Assembly: GCA_020636135.1 (NCBI GenBank)
Contig: JACJYK010000001.1
Span: 248,001 to 312,000 of the forward strand
From: Lewinellaceae bacterium
Lineage (GTDB): Bacteria; Bacteroidota; Bacteroidia; Chitinophagales; Saprospiraceae
DNA length: 64,000 nt
Reading direction: 5' to 3'
A program made the position numbers and the translations under genes. A model generated the notes under the pieces. That model searched no databases. It was not told the origin of the DNA and saw only the letters and a list, made by a program, of their open reading frames with translations. Of the stretch, positions 44,487 through 53,255 are shown in pieces. Position 1 is the first letter of the stretch, and every line of letters starts with the position of its first letter.

Positions 44487-47400
44487 ATGAAAAAATTGCA
44501 ATGTCTCCTTCGCTGGGGCCTGTTGCTGCTGTGCGGCATACAGGTGCTTAGCGCCCAGTCGTACCAGGTAAGCGGTACGGTCTCGGATGTCAGGGAGCCG
44601 CTCATCGGAGCCAGCGTTGCCGTGAAGGGCACCTCCACGGGAACCATCACCGACCTGGATGGTCATTTTTCACTGACGGTACCGGCTAACTCTGTGCTGG
44701 CCGTAACCTATGTAGGATACGTGGCGCAGGAATTTACCATTCATGCCGACACGATGCTGAATGTCTTGCTGCTGGAGGACAACGTGGACCTGGGAGAAGT
44801 GGTGGTGATCGGCTACGGTTTTGTGAAAAAGAGCGACCTCACCGGTTCCATTTCTTCCATCAAATCGGAGGATTTTATGAATACGGCGGTGTCCTCTATC
44901 GATCAGGGCATCCAGGGCAAGGCTGCCGGCGTGGTGGTCAGCATGAGTTCCGGACAACCGGGAGCACCCTCGACCATCCGCATCCGGGGTACCAATTCCA
45001 TCAACGGGAATAACGAGCCGCTCTACGTCATTGACGGCGTATTCATCGTGCCGGAAAGCAATGTCGGGGCGGTGACCGGTCCTTCCCTTAATCCACTGCA
45101 AAGCATCAATCCCTCGGACATCGAATCCATCGAGATCCTGAAAGATGCCTCTGCGACTGCCATCTACGGTACCCGGGGGGCTAACGGGGTGATCATCGTG
45201 ACCACCAAGCGGGGTAAGGCAGGCACACGAAATGTATCGGTGGATTACAATTACAGCCTGCAGGAATTGCGGCGCAAGATCCCAATGCTCAATGCGCGTC
45301 AGCTCGCCGAACTGGGCAATGAAGCCACCGACAATGCCGGTGCTCCCCGCAGGACCATCTATGCCAGCCCGGTCAACCTCGGCGAGGGCACCGACTGGCA
45401 GGATCAGATCTTCCGGCAGGCTCCTATGCACAACCTGCAGATCTCAGCGCGCGGTGGTAATGAAAACACGACTTATTCGGTTTCGGCAAACCTGTTCCAG
45501 CAGGATGGTATCATCATCAACTCGGATTATCAGAAAGGCAATTTTCGCCTCAATCTGGATCAGAAGCTCAGCGACCGGTTTACGCTGGGTACCAGCCTCA
45601 ACCTGAATCATGGCCGCCTCCAGGGCGTCGTCACCGATGCGGAAGGAGCTATTCCCTCCAGCGTGACATCCTGGGCACTGATATTCAATCCTGGATTGCC
45701 GGTTTATTCCAGTGACGGTACATTTACTTTCCAGAACAATACCAGCCAACCTTCGGTGGGTAACCCTGTGGCCGATGCATTGCTGACACAACAAGTCAGC
45801 TCCTCAACGCGGCTGTTGGGTAATGTCTATTTGTCAGCCAATGTGAATGATCACATCAGTGTTAAAACGTCCATTGGCACCGACGCCGTCATCACCAGTG
45901 AAAAGGGCTTTGTGCCCAACGACATCAAGCGCGGCCAGGCCGCTAACGGTCAGGCTACGCTGGCCGATCAGCAGGGCATCAACTGGCTGTGGGAGAACAC
46001 CATCAATTACAACCGGAGATTCAATCAGCACAACATCCAGGCTGTCCTGGGCCATTCCATGCAGGCCTACCGGAACGAGTTCCTCTTTGCTGCAACTTCG
46101 GATTTCAGCGATAACCGGCTGGGATACAATGCAGTTCAGGTAGGTGCTGACAAGACGCTGATCTTTAACGGTACCAGTGCCTGGCAGCTTCAGTCCTTCC
46201 TGGGCCGGGTCAATTACACGCTCAGCGACAAATACCTGATCACCGCATCCACCCGTGTCGATGGTTCATCCAAGTTTGGAGCCGGCAACAAATACGGGGT
46301 CTTTCCTTCACTGGCTTTTGCCTGGAGGATGAAAGAGGAGGACTTCCTGAAAAATGTGGATTACCTCAGCGACTTTAAACTGCGTACGGGATTTGGCATC
46401 GTCGGAAACGAAGGCATACCTCCCTACAGTTCCTTGGGACTGCTGGAAACGACCGAGGCTTATTTTGGAGAGAAAGAGATAGCCAAAGGTTCAGGTCCGG
46501 CAACGCGGCAGAATGACGACCTGAAGTGGGAAACGACTACCCAGTATGACCTGGGTCTGGATGTAGGATTTTTAAACAATCGTATCTCCTTGGTTGCCGA
46601 CGTGTATTATAAAAAAACAAGTGATTTGCTTCTCAATGCTCCCGTGCCATATACCTCCGGATTTTCATCGGCATTCTTTAATGTAGGTACGATGGAAAAC
46701 CGCGGGTTTGAATTCTCCGTCAATACCGTGAATACAACCGGAGTGCTGGGTTGGAATTCCAGCTTTAATATGGCGTTCAACCGGAACAAAGTACTTGACC
46801 TGAATAGTGATGAAGGCATCCCTGCCGAACCATTGCTGGGTATTACCGGTTGGACCGTGATCCGGGCCGGACAGCCCATCGGCACCTTCTATGGCTACCA
46901 GACCGATGGCATCATCCAGTCGAATGAAGACCCGGAACAGGTGCCGTATTTTAACGACTACCGGCCATCACAAGGTGATCGCAAATATGTGGATCAAAAT
47001 GGGGACGGCAAGCTCAATGAACTGGACATTGTGCCACTAGGCAATGCGAACCCGGATTTCAGCTTCGGGATGAACAACAGCCTTGCTTACAAGAATCTTA
47101 CCCTGAGTTTTTTCATTCAGGGTGTGGTAGGCAATGAGCTGGTCAATTTCAACAAATTCACGCTGGAGAGTTTCGATGGCAATCAGAATAACTCGACGGC
47201 TGCACTGGAGCGCTGGACAGTTGACAATCCCAGCAATACCTACCCAAGAGCCAATGTATCGCCGCGGGTGAACACCCTATCTGACCACCAGGTGGAAAAT
47301 GGGTCTTATGTGCGGTTGAAAGACATTACCCTGTCGTACGATTTAAAAGATATCCTGAAGAAGAAAAACATTTCATTCAACTCCTGCAAAGTCTTCGTTA

Positions 47401-47549
47401 GCGGTAAGAACCTGGTTACCATTACCAAATATACCGGGTACGATCCGGAGGTCAACCGGTTTGCGAGCAACCCCATTGCATTTGGGGCTGATTTTGGGTC
47501 CTATCCAACATCGAAGATTTATTCAGCAGGATTAAGCGTGGGATTTTGA
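44487..47549 (+). CDS. susC: SusC-like TonB-dependent glycan transporter
   Basis: A 1020-residue outer-membrane importer that works with SusD and TonB/ExbBD. The signal peptide ends SAQSYQV; a carboxypeptidase-regulatory-like domain (residues 25-95, VSGTVSDVREPLIGASVAVK), the plug (about 110-230, EVVVIGYGFVKKSDLTGSIS and PLYVIDGVFI) and the barrel follow, and the terminal strand ends GLSVGF. Length is normal. ATG 44487 was chosen because it starts the leader. The stop overlaps the SusD start by one base. The imported substrate is probably a mannose-rich glycan, judging from the GH92 enzyme downstream. Confidence 0.95.
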   Translation: MKKLQCLLRWGLLLLCGIQVLSAQSYQVSGTVSDVREPLIGASVAVKGTSTGTITDLDGHFSLTVPANSVLAVTYVGYVAQEFTIHADTMLNVLLLEDNVDLGEVVVIGYGFVKKSDLTGSISSIKSEDFMNTAVSSIDQGIQGKAAGVVVSMSSGQPGAPSTIRIRGTNSINGNNEPLYVIDGVFIVPESNVGAVTGPSLNPLQSINPSDIESIEILKDASATAIYGTRGANGVIIVTTKRGKAGTRNVSVDYNYSLQELRRKIPMLNARQLAELGNEATDNAGAPRRTIYASPVNLGEGTDWQDQIFRQAPMHNLQISARGGNENTTYSVSANLFQQDGIIINSDYQKGNFRLNLDQKLSDRFTLGTSLNLNHGRLQGVVTDAEGAIPSSVTSWALIFNPGLPVYSSDGTFTFQNNTSQPSVGNPVADALLTQQVSSSTRLLGNVYLSANVNDHISVKTSIGTDAVITSEKGFVPNDIKRGQAANGQATLADQQGINWLWENTINYNRRFNQHNIQAVLGHSMQAYRNEFLFAATSDFSDNRLGYNAVQVGADKTLIFNGTSAWQLQSFLGRVNYTLSDKYLITASTRVDGSSKFGAGNKYGVFPSLAFAWRMKEEDFLKNVDYLSDFKLRTGFGIVGNEGIPPYSSLGLLETTEAYFGEKEIAKGSGPATRQNDDLKWETTTQYDLGLDVGFLNNRISLVADVYYKKTSDLLLNAPVPYTSGFSSAFFNVGTMENRGFEFSVNTVNTTGVLGWNSSFNMAFNRNKVLDLNSDEGIPAEPLLGITGWTVIRAGQPIGTFYGYQTDGIIQSNEDPEQVPYFNDYRPSQGDRKYVDQNGDGKLNELDIVPLGNANPDFSFGMNNSLAYKNLTLSFFIQGVVGNELVNFNKFTLESFDGNQNNSTAALERWTVDNPSNTYPRANVSPRVNTLSDHQVENGSYVRLKDITLSYDLKDILKKKNISFNSCKVFVSGKNLVTITKYTGYDPEVNRFASNPIAFGADFGSYPTSKIYSAGLSVGF

Positions 47550-49042
47550 TGAAAACAATAAAAATAGGGCTGAGTGTGTGCATGTTGTTGCTTGCCATGC
47601 CCAGCTGTGACTTTCTGAAGGAGACCCCTGAATCCGTCATCAATTCGGCTAATTTTTATCAGACCGAGAGTGATGCGGTAGCGGCAACCAATGCCCTCTA
47701 CGAATACCTGACCGTAGGTACCGAAGGCATTTTTGAACGCGGATTTGGTGGGATTTTCTTTAACGACTACTGGGTGTTCATGGATATATTATCCGATAAT
47801 GCCCTTGAAACCATTGCCAATCAGGATTACCGCACGCTCAGTGAATTTACTTTCACCGCTGAGAACGAGCGGATCGAACTCTATTGGCAGGACCTGTACA
47901 AGACCATCTATGCCGCCAATGTAGTGATCGACCGGGTACCTCTCATCGACATGGATGTGACCCGGCGGAATCATCTGGTGGCAGAAGCGCAGTTCATCCG
48001 GGCCATGATGTACTTTGAAGCCGTCCGGCTCTATGGTGAGGCTCCTTTGATCCTCAAAGAGACTTCAGACCTGGCCGATGCCATCGTGCCCAGAGATCCG
48101 GTCGATAAGATCTATGCCGCCATCATCACCGACCTGGAAGACTCCAGGGATCACCTCAGTTCGACCTATCGCGTAGGGATGGGCCGGCCAACACCACTCG
48201 CCTGCACTGCGCTGTTGTCAAAAGTATATCTTGAAATGGGCGAATACGATGCTGCTGCCAAACAGGCAGAGATCGTTATCAACTCCGGAGCCTACAAGCT
48301 CTTTGATAATTTTGCCGACCTGTTCAAGATTGCCAATGCCAACTCCGGAGAGATCATCTTCGCCGTAAACTACAGCGGCACACTAAGCCAGGGGTTCAAA
48401 CCCAATCAGTACCATGTTCGCCTGCTGCCACCCAACCTCAACAAAAATGGAGAAGGCCCTGAAAATGCCTTCGGCTGGGAGCGGCCTACGGATAAATTGT
48501 ATAACAGTTTCGACCCGCAGGACCAGCGTAAGAAAGTGACCTTCATTACTTCCTATACCTACAGCGATGGCACCACTGTCAATTTTGATCCTTATTTCGG
48601 AAAATTCTGGGATCAGCAGGCGGAGCCGCGGGGCAACAATACCGACTCGGATGTGATCTACCTCAGGCTGGCGGATGTGATGCTCATTTATGCCGAAGCG
48701 CTCAATGAGATGAATCATGGTCCAACCACCAAAGCGTATGAAATGATCAATACCATCCGCAAGCGGGCGCGTTTCAACGGGACGGTAGAGCAGAATATAT
48801 TGCCGGATTTGTCAGGGCTTGATTATCAGTCATTCCGGGATGCTATCCTGCAGGAACGGCAGTGGGAATTTGTTATGGAAGGACAGCGCTACCACGACCT
48901 GGTGCGTATGGGTAAGCTGGTCGAAACGGTGAATGCCTCCGGGAAACTCAATGTCCACCCTCAGGCATTTCACAACTTGCTGCCGATCCCACAACGGGAG
49001 CGGGGGCTGAACCCTAATTTGACGCAGAACACCGGTTACTAG
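47549..49042 (+). CDS. susD: SusD-like glycan-binding lipoprotein
   Basis: A 497-residue cell-surface lipoprotein (leader ending LAMPSC) that caps the SusC barrel and binds the glycan. Helical TPR-like repeats are visible (RRNHLVAEAQFIRAMMYFEA, GRPTPLACTALLSKVYLEMG, VIYLRLADVMLIYAEALNEM), ending in the conserved FRDAILQERQWEFVMEGQRY. The real start is ATG 47549; TTG 47546 is part of the SusC end. It is translationally coupled to susC by TGATG. Confidence 0.95.
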   Translation: MKTIKIGLSVCMLLLAMPSCDFLKETPESVINSANFYQTESDAVAATNALYEYLTVGTEGIFERGFGGIFFNDYWVFMDILSDNALETIANQDYRTLSEFTFTAENERIELYWQDLYKTIYAANVVIDRVPLIDMDVTRRNHLVAEAQFIRAMMYFEAVRLYGEAPLILKETSDLADAIVPRDPVDKIYAAIITDLEDSRDHLSSTYRVGMGRPTPLACTALLSKVYLEMGEYDAAAKQAEIVINSGAYKLFDNFADLFKIANANSGEIIFAVNYSGTLSQGFKPNQYHVRLLPPNLNKNGEGPENAFGWERPTDKLYNSFDPQDQRKKVTFITSYTYSDGTTVNFDPYFGKFWDQQAEPRGNNTDSDVIYLRLADVMLIYAEALNEMNHGPTTKAYEMINTIRKRARFNGTVEQNILPDLSGLDYQSFRDAILQERQWEFVMEGQRYHDLVRMGKLVETVNASGKLNVHPQAFHNLLPIPQRERGLNPNLTQNTGY

Positions 49043-49058
49043 AACCTAACAGGCAAGA

Positions 49059-50801
49059 ATGACATTTACGAAATACCCAGCAGTAAAGATATCGGGCGAC
49101 CATCCATGCTATACCGGCTGGGAAACCATCCTGGAGCAACTGGACACGGCGGTACGGGAACGGAATGACCGTCTGATTACCATAGAATGTTATCACGGCA
49201 CAGATGTGAACGGGATAATTGCCGTATTGAAAACCCACTTCGGGAAGGCCGGGATCGTCTCATCCTCAGATTCATTTTTTGGGGAAACATACATCCGGGC
49301 GCTAACCCGTGAAGATGCTACCGAAGACCGGATTTTTGGCCGGATGTCCCATCTGACCATGGAAAATTTTATGGATCCGGATAAAGTTAAACGAGCCAGG
49401 CTGGAATTAAAGGAATCACCGGACATTGTTTTCGTAGTCGGACCAGGAGCTTCGCTCGTGACGGCAGGTCTTCCCGGCCTGAATGTCTATTGCGACATGG
49501 CCCGCTGGGAGATCCAGCTGCGCATGCGCAAGAAACAGGTTGCTAGTCTGGGGCTTAACAATGCCTCTGATCCTTTTGAAACCCTGTATAAGCGAGGCTA
49601 TTTCATTGACTGGCGGGTATGCGATGAACTAAAGCGCCGGTATGTGGATCAATGGGATTTCTGGATCGATACCAATACTACAACGCCCAAAATGATCACT
49701 GCCTTGACGTTTTCTGCGGCGCTGGATCAAACGGTCGCACAACCCTTTAGTGTGGTTCCTTTCTTCGATCCGGGGCCCTGGGGTGGGGAATGGATGCGCA
49801 GGCAGTTTGACCTTGATCCCGAAGCACCCAATTTTGCGTGGTGTTTCAACTGTGTGCCGGAAGAGAATAGCCTGCTCCTGGATATTGGCGGTGACCTCTT
49901 TGAGATGCCTTCCATCAATGCAGTTTTCTTTCGGCCGGATGAACTGCTCGGCTGGCAGGTTCGCAGCCGGTTTGGCGAAGAGTTCCCGATCCGCTTTGAC
50001 TTCCTGGACACCATCCACGGAGGTAATCTCAGTCTGCAAGTACATCCGCTGACCGAATATATCAAGCGTGAATTCGGGCTGAATTATACCCAGGACGAGA
50101 GCTATTACATCCTGGATGCTGATGAAGAAGCCAAGGTCTATCTTGGATTCAAGACCGGGGTAGACCCCTCGGAGGTAATTGAGGACTTACGTCAGGCACA
50201 GGACTCTGGTACTTTTGATGCCGAAAAATATGTAGAGTGTTGGACGGCTAAGAAGCACGACCATTTCCTGATACCAGCCGGTACCATCCATTGCTCTGGC
50301 AAAGGTTGCATGGTCCTGGAGATCAGCGCCACTCCTTACATCTTCACCTTTAAACTGTGGGATTGGGGGCGACTGGGGATGGATGGCAAGCCTCGACCCA
50401 TCAACATCGACCGCGGACTGGACGTGATGCAGTGGGACCGGCAAAAGGAGTGGACCCGGTCCAACCTGATCAATCACACCCGGACACTTCATAAATGTTC
50501 CGGCTACCGGGAAGAATCCACGGGCTTGCATGAGTTGGAATTCATCGAGACCCGCCGGCACTGGCAGACGGGACCGGTGGATCACGATACCAAAGGCAAC
50601 CTCAATGTAATGATGCTGATCGAAGGAGATCAGGCCATCGTGGAGAGCCCGGAGTCTGCATTTGCCCCCTTTGTGGTCAACTATGCGGAAGCATTTATCC
50701 TGCCCGCCCGAATCGGAAAATATACGGTCCGTCCGTACGGGCCAAGTGAAGGAAAGCAAATAGCCACGATTAAAGCCTATGTCAGAAATGAAAACCAATA
50801 A
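49059..50801 (+). CDS. class I mannose-6-phosphate isomerase with N-terminal extra domain
   Basis: A 580-residue cytoplasmic enzyme interconverting mannose-6-P and fructose-6-P. The zinc ligands of type I isomerases are present: Gln 327 and His 329 in LSLQVHP, Glu 347 in DESYYIL and His 411 in PAGTIHC. The first 215 or so residues form an additional domain (ITIECYHGTDVNGIIAVL, VVGPGASLVTAGLPGLNVYC) with a kinase-like look but no P-loop; its function is unknown to me. E. coli ManA has only 391 residues. It starts 16 bases after susD and overlaps the next gene by 23 bases. Confidence 0.88.
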   Translation: MTFTKYPAVKISGDHPCYTGWETILEQLDTAVRERNDRLITIECYHGTDVNGIIAVLKTHFGKAGIVSSSDSFFGETYIRALTREDATEDRIFGRMSHLTMENFMDPDKVKRARLELKESPDIVFVVGPGASLVTAGLPGLNVYCDMARWEIQLRMRKKQVASLGLNNASDPFETLYKRGYFIDWRVCDELKRRYVDQWDFWIDTNTTTPKMITALTFSAALDQTVAQPFSVVPFFDPGPWGGEWMRRQFDLDPEAPNFAWCFNCVPEENSLLLDIGGDLFEMPSINAVFFRPDELLGWQVRSRFGEEFPIRFDFLDTIHGGNLSLQVHPLTEYIKREFGLNYTQDESYYILDADEEAKVYLGFKTGVDPSEVIEDLRQAQDSGTFDAEKYVECWTAKKHDHFLIPAGTIHCSGKGCMVLEISATPYIFTFKLWDWGRLGMDGKPRPINIDRGLDVMQWDRQKEWTRSNLINHTRTLHKCSGYREESTGLHELEFIETRRHWQTGPVDHDTKGNLNVMMLIEGDQAIVESPESAFAPFVVNYAEAFILPARIGKYTVRPYGPSEGKQIATIKAYVRNENQ

Positions 50802-52164
50802 TCCGGGCGCATCGGGTGTGCGCTATGTGTACTTCATCACAGCAGTAGCAGCCCTGGGAGGTTTGTTGTTTGGTTACGATACTGCCGTAATCGCCGGAGC
50901 CATCGGTTCCATCGAGACTAAATTCCAGTTGACTCCTGCCCTGACCGGATGGGCGGCTTCCAGTGCCATCTGGGGCTGTGTATTCGGAGCCATGTTTGCC
51001 GGTTTCCTGAGTGACCGCCTTGGGCGTAAAAAGGTCTTACTGGTTACGGCGGTGCTGTTTGCCATTTCTGCCATCGGATCAGCGCTTCCCAATAACCTGA
51101 CCCAGTTTGTACTGGCACGGTTTATCGGTGGGGTAGGCGTAGGCGCCGCCTCCATGCTGTCACCCATGTACATCTCTGAACTGGCTCCTGCCGATAAGCG
51201 CGGCATGCTGGTAACCCTTTACCAGTTGGCTATTGTGCTGGGAATCAACCTGATCTATTTTGTCAATCTAAAGATCGCCGGCATGGGCAGTGAAGCCTGG
51301 AATCTGGAGACCGGCTGGCGTCTGATGCTGGGGTCAGAGGCGATACCGGCACTGTTGTTTTTGGTCGCCCTATTCTTTGTGCCCGAAAGCCCGCGCTGGC
51401 TGGCCGGGAAAAACCGGGATCAGGAAGCACTGGGCATCTTGGAACGTATCAACGGACCAGCAAAGGCAGCAGCTGTGCTGGACGAAGTAAAGTCTACCCT
51501 GCGTCAGGAAAAAGGCACCATCAAAGAGTTGTTTGCCCCCGGGTTACGGACAGCGATGTTGGTTGGTATGTTTCTGGCTTTGTTCTCTCAGATAACCGGG
51601 ATCAACGCCATCATCTATTACGCGCCGGAAATATTTAAAAATGTTGGTTTCGGCACCGACTCAGCGCTGTTTCAGACCCTGATCATCGGGATCATCAATA
51701 CCATCTTCACCTTTGTGGCCATCAAATTCATCGACCAGGTGGGCCGCCGCAAGTTGTTGTTGTGGGGTGTTTCCGGGATGGCCATCTGTCTGATCGGGGT
51801 GGGCATCGTATTTCATTTTGAGTTGAATTCAGGACCTCTGCTGTTGTTCTTCATTCTGGGATTTATCGCCAGCTTTGCTTCATCTCTTGGACCTATTCCA
51901 TGGGTGATCATCTCGGAAATATTCCCGACCAAGACCCGGGGTATCGCCATGTCGTTCGCTACGTTCACGTTATGGATTGGCGTGGTCCTTATTACCCAGT
52001 TCACTCCGGTTCTGTTGGATCGGTTTGGTGGCGCTCCTACCTTCTGGATCTTTGCAGTCAATGCAGTGATCCTCCTTCTGTTTACCTATTTCAAGATACC
52101 CGAGACAAAAGGTAAGACCCTGGAAGAAATCGAGCATTACTGGAAAGGAAATGATCACGCATGA
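50779..52164 (+). CDS. sugar-porter MFS transporter
   Basis: A 461-residue inner-membrane proton symporter of the sugar porter family with 12 hydrophobic segments. Signatures are GGLLFGYDTAVIAGAIGSIE in the first segment, DRLGRK after segment 2, PESPRWLAGKNR at the start of the central loop and the QITGINAIIYYAPEIF block in segment 7. ATG 50779 lies inside the isomerase gene; ATG 50788 is a possible alternative. It imports a monosaccharide released in the periplasm by the locus enzymes. Four-base overlap with the ROK gene. Confidence 0.95.
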   Translation: MSEMKTNNPGASGVRYVYFITAVAALGGLLFGYDTAVIAGAIGSIETKFQLTPALTGWAASSAIWGCVFGAMFAGFLSDRLGRKKVLLVTAVLFAISAIGSALPNNLTQFVLARFIGGVGVGAASMLSPMYISELAPADKRGMLVTLYQLAIVLGINLIYFVNLKIAGMGSEAWNLETGWRLMLGSEAIPALLFLVALFFVPESPRWLAGKNRDQEALGILERINGPAKAAAVLDEVKSTLRQEKGTIKELFAPGLRTAMLVGMFLALFSQITGINAIIYYAPEIFKNVGFGTDSALFQTLIIGIINTIFTFVAIKFIDQVGRRKLLLWGVSGMAICLIGVGIVFHFELNSGPLLLFFILGFIASFASSLGPIPWVIISEIFPTKTRGIAMSFATFTLWIGVVLITQFTPVLLDRFGGAPTFWIFAVNAVILLLFTYFKIPETKGKTLEEIEHYWKGNDHA

Positions 52165-53255
52165 AAACCCTCCCCACCATATTGACCCTGGATGCCGGTG
52201 GGACCAACCTGGTATTTTCCGCCCTGAAAGAAGATCAGGAAATAGCCGATACCATCACATTACCGACCCATGCAGACGACTTGCCAGCGTGTCTGGATAA
52301 TATCATCAGGGGCTTTATTAACCTGAAAGATCAGGTGGGCGTTTTTGATGCCATCAGCTTTGGCTTTCCGGGCCCGGCCGACTATCCGCAAGGCATTATC
52401 GGCAAACTGCCCAATTTCCCGGCCTTCGACCGACCCGTACCGCTGAAACACATTTTGCAAAAAGAGTTCAATGTACCGGTGTACATCAACAACGACGCGA
52501 ACCTTTTCGCTGCCGGTGAAGCCCGGTCCGGATACCTACCGGAATTGAACCACAGCCTGAAAGAAATGGGAAGCAGTCGCGAATACCACAACCTCATCGG
52601 CATCACCCTGGGGACCGGCTTCGGGTGTGGCATCGTCATCGACGGACAGATGATGATCGGTGATAATTCATCGGGAGCAGAGATCCACAACACCATCAAC
52701 AAATACCACCCCGCCTGGAATGCAGAAGAAAGCGTGAGTACGCGGGCTATCATCCGGGAATACCGGAATCTCTGCAGCTCCGATCCGGGCCCGCAGACGC
52801 CCGAAAACATATACCGGATTGCCTGTGGCCAGACTGTGGGGAATCAGGAGGCCGCTTTACAATCTTTTGAGCTGTTCGGACAGGCTTTGGGGGCTTCGCT
52901 GGTCAATATCGTGACCCTTGTCGATGGCATCACCGTGATCGGTGGAGGCCTGACCGGTGCCTGGGACCTGTTCGCCGGAGCCATGTTCCGGGAGATCAAC
53001 CGTCCGTATGAGAGTGCTTCCGGCCAGACTCAGGACCGCCTTTCTTTCCGTCTTTTCAACCTCGAAGATCCGCAGGAAATGGCCACCTTCGCTGCCGGTG
53101 ACCCGATACCGGTTCGCGTACCGGATACCAGCCTGGTCCTGCATTACGACAGGCTGCCCCGTTCCGGTGTCGCACGCTCGAAGCACGGCGTCTCCCGGTC
53201 GACGGCATTGGGTGCTTATGCCTTTGCCCTTCGTCAACTTAACCGCTCCGTATGA
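52161..53255 (+). CDS. ROK-family sugar kinase
   Basis: A 364-residue kinase of the ROK fold. The phosphate-binding motif is LTLDAGGTNLVFSALK; FGFPGPAD, INNDANLFAAGEA (catalytic Asp) and ITLGTGFGCGIVIDG are the further hallmarks. No winged helix is attached, so it is an enzyme and not a repressor. With the isomerase upstream it is likely to phosphorylate mannose (or glucose) to the 6-phosphate. A segment of about 20 residues near 265-300 diverges from ordinary glucokinases. ATGA overlaps on both sides indicate tight coupling. Confidence 0.88.
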   Translation: MKTLPTILTLDAGGTNLVFSALKEDQEIADTITLPTHADDLPACLDNIIRGFINLKDQVGVFDAISFGFPGPADYPQGIIGKLPNFPAFDRPVPLKHILQKEFNVPVYINNDANLFAAGEARSGYLPELNHSLKEMGSSREYHNLIGITLGTGFGCGIVIDGQMMIGDNSSGAEIHNTINKYHPAWNAEESVSTRAIIREYRNLCSSDPGPQTPENIYRIACGQTVGNQEAALQSFELFGQALGASLVNIVTLVDGITVIGGGLTGAWDLFAGAMFREINRPYESASGQTQDRLSFRLFNLEDPQEMATFAAGDPIPVRVPDTSLVLHYDRLPRSGVARSKHGVSRSTALGAYAFALRQLNRSV

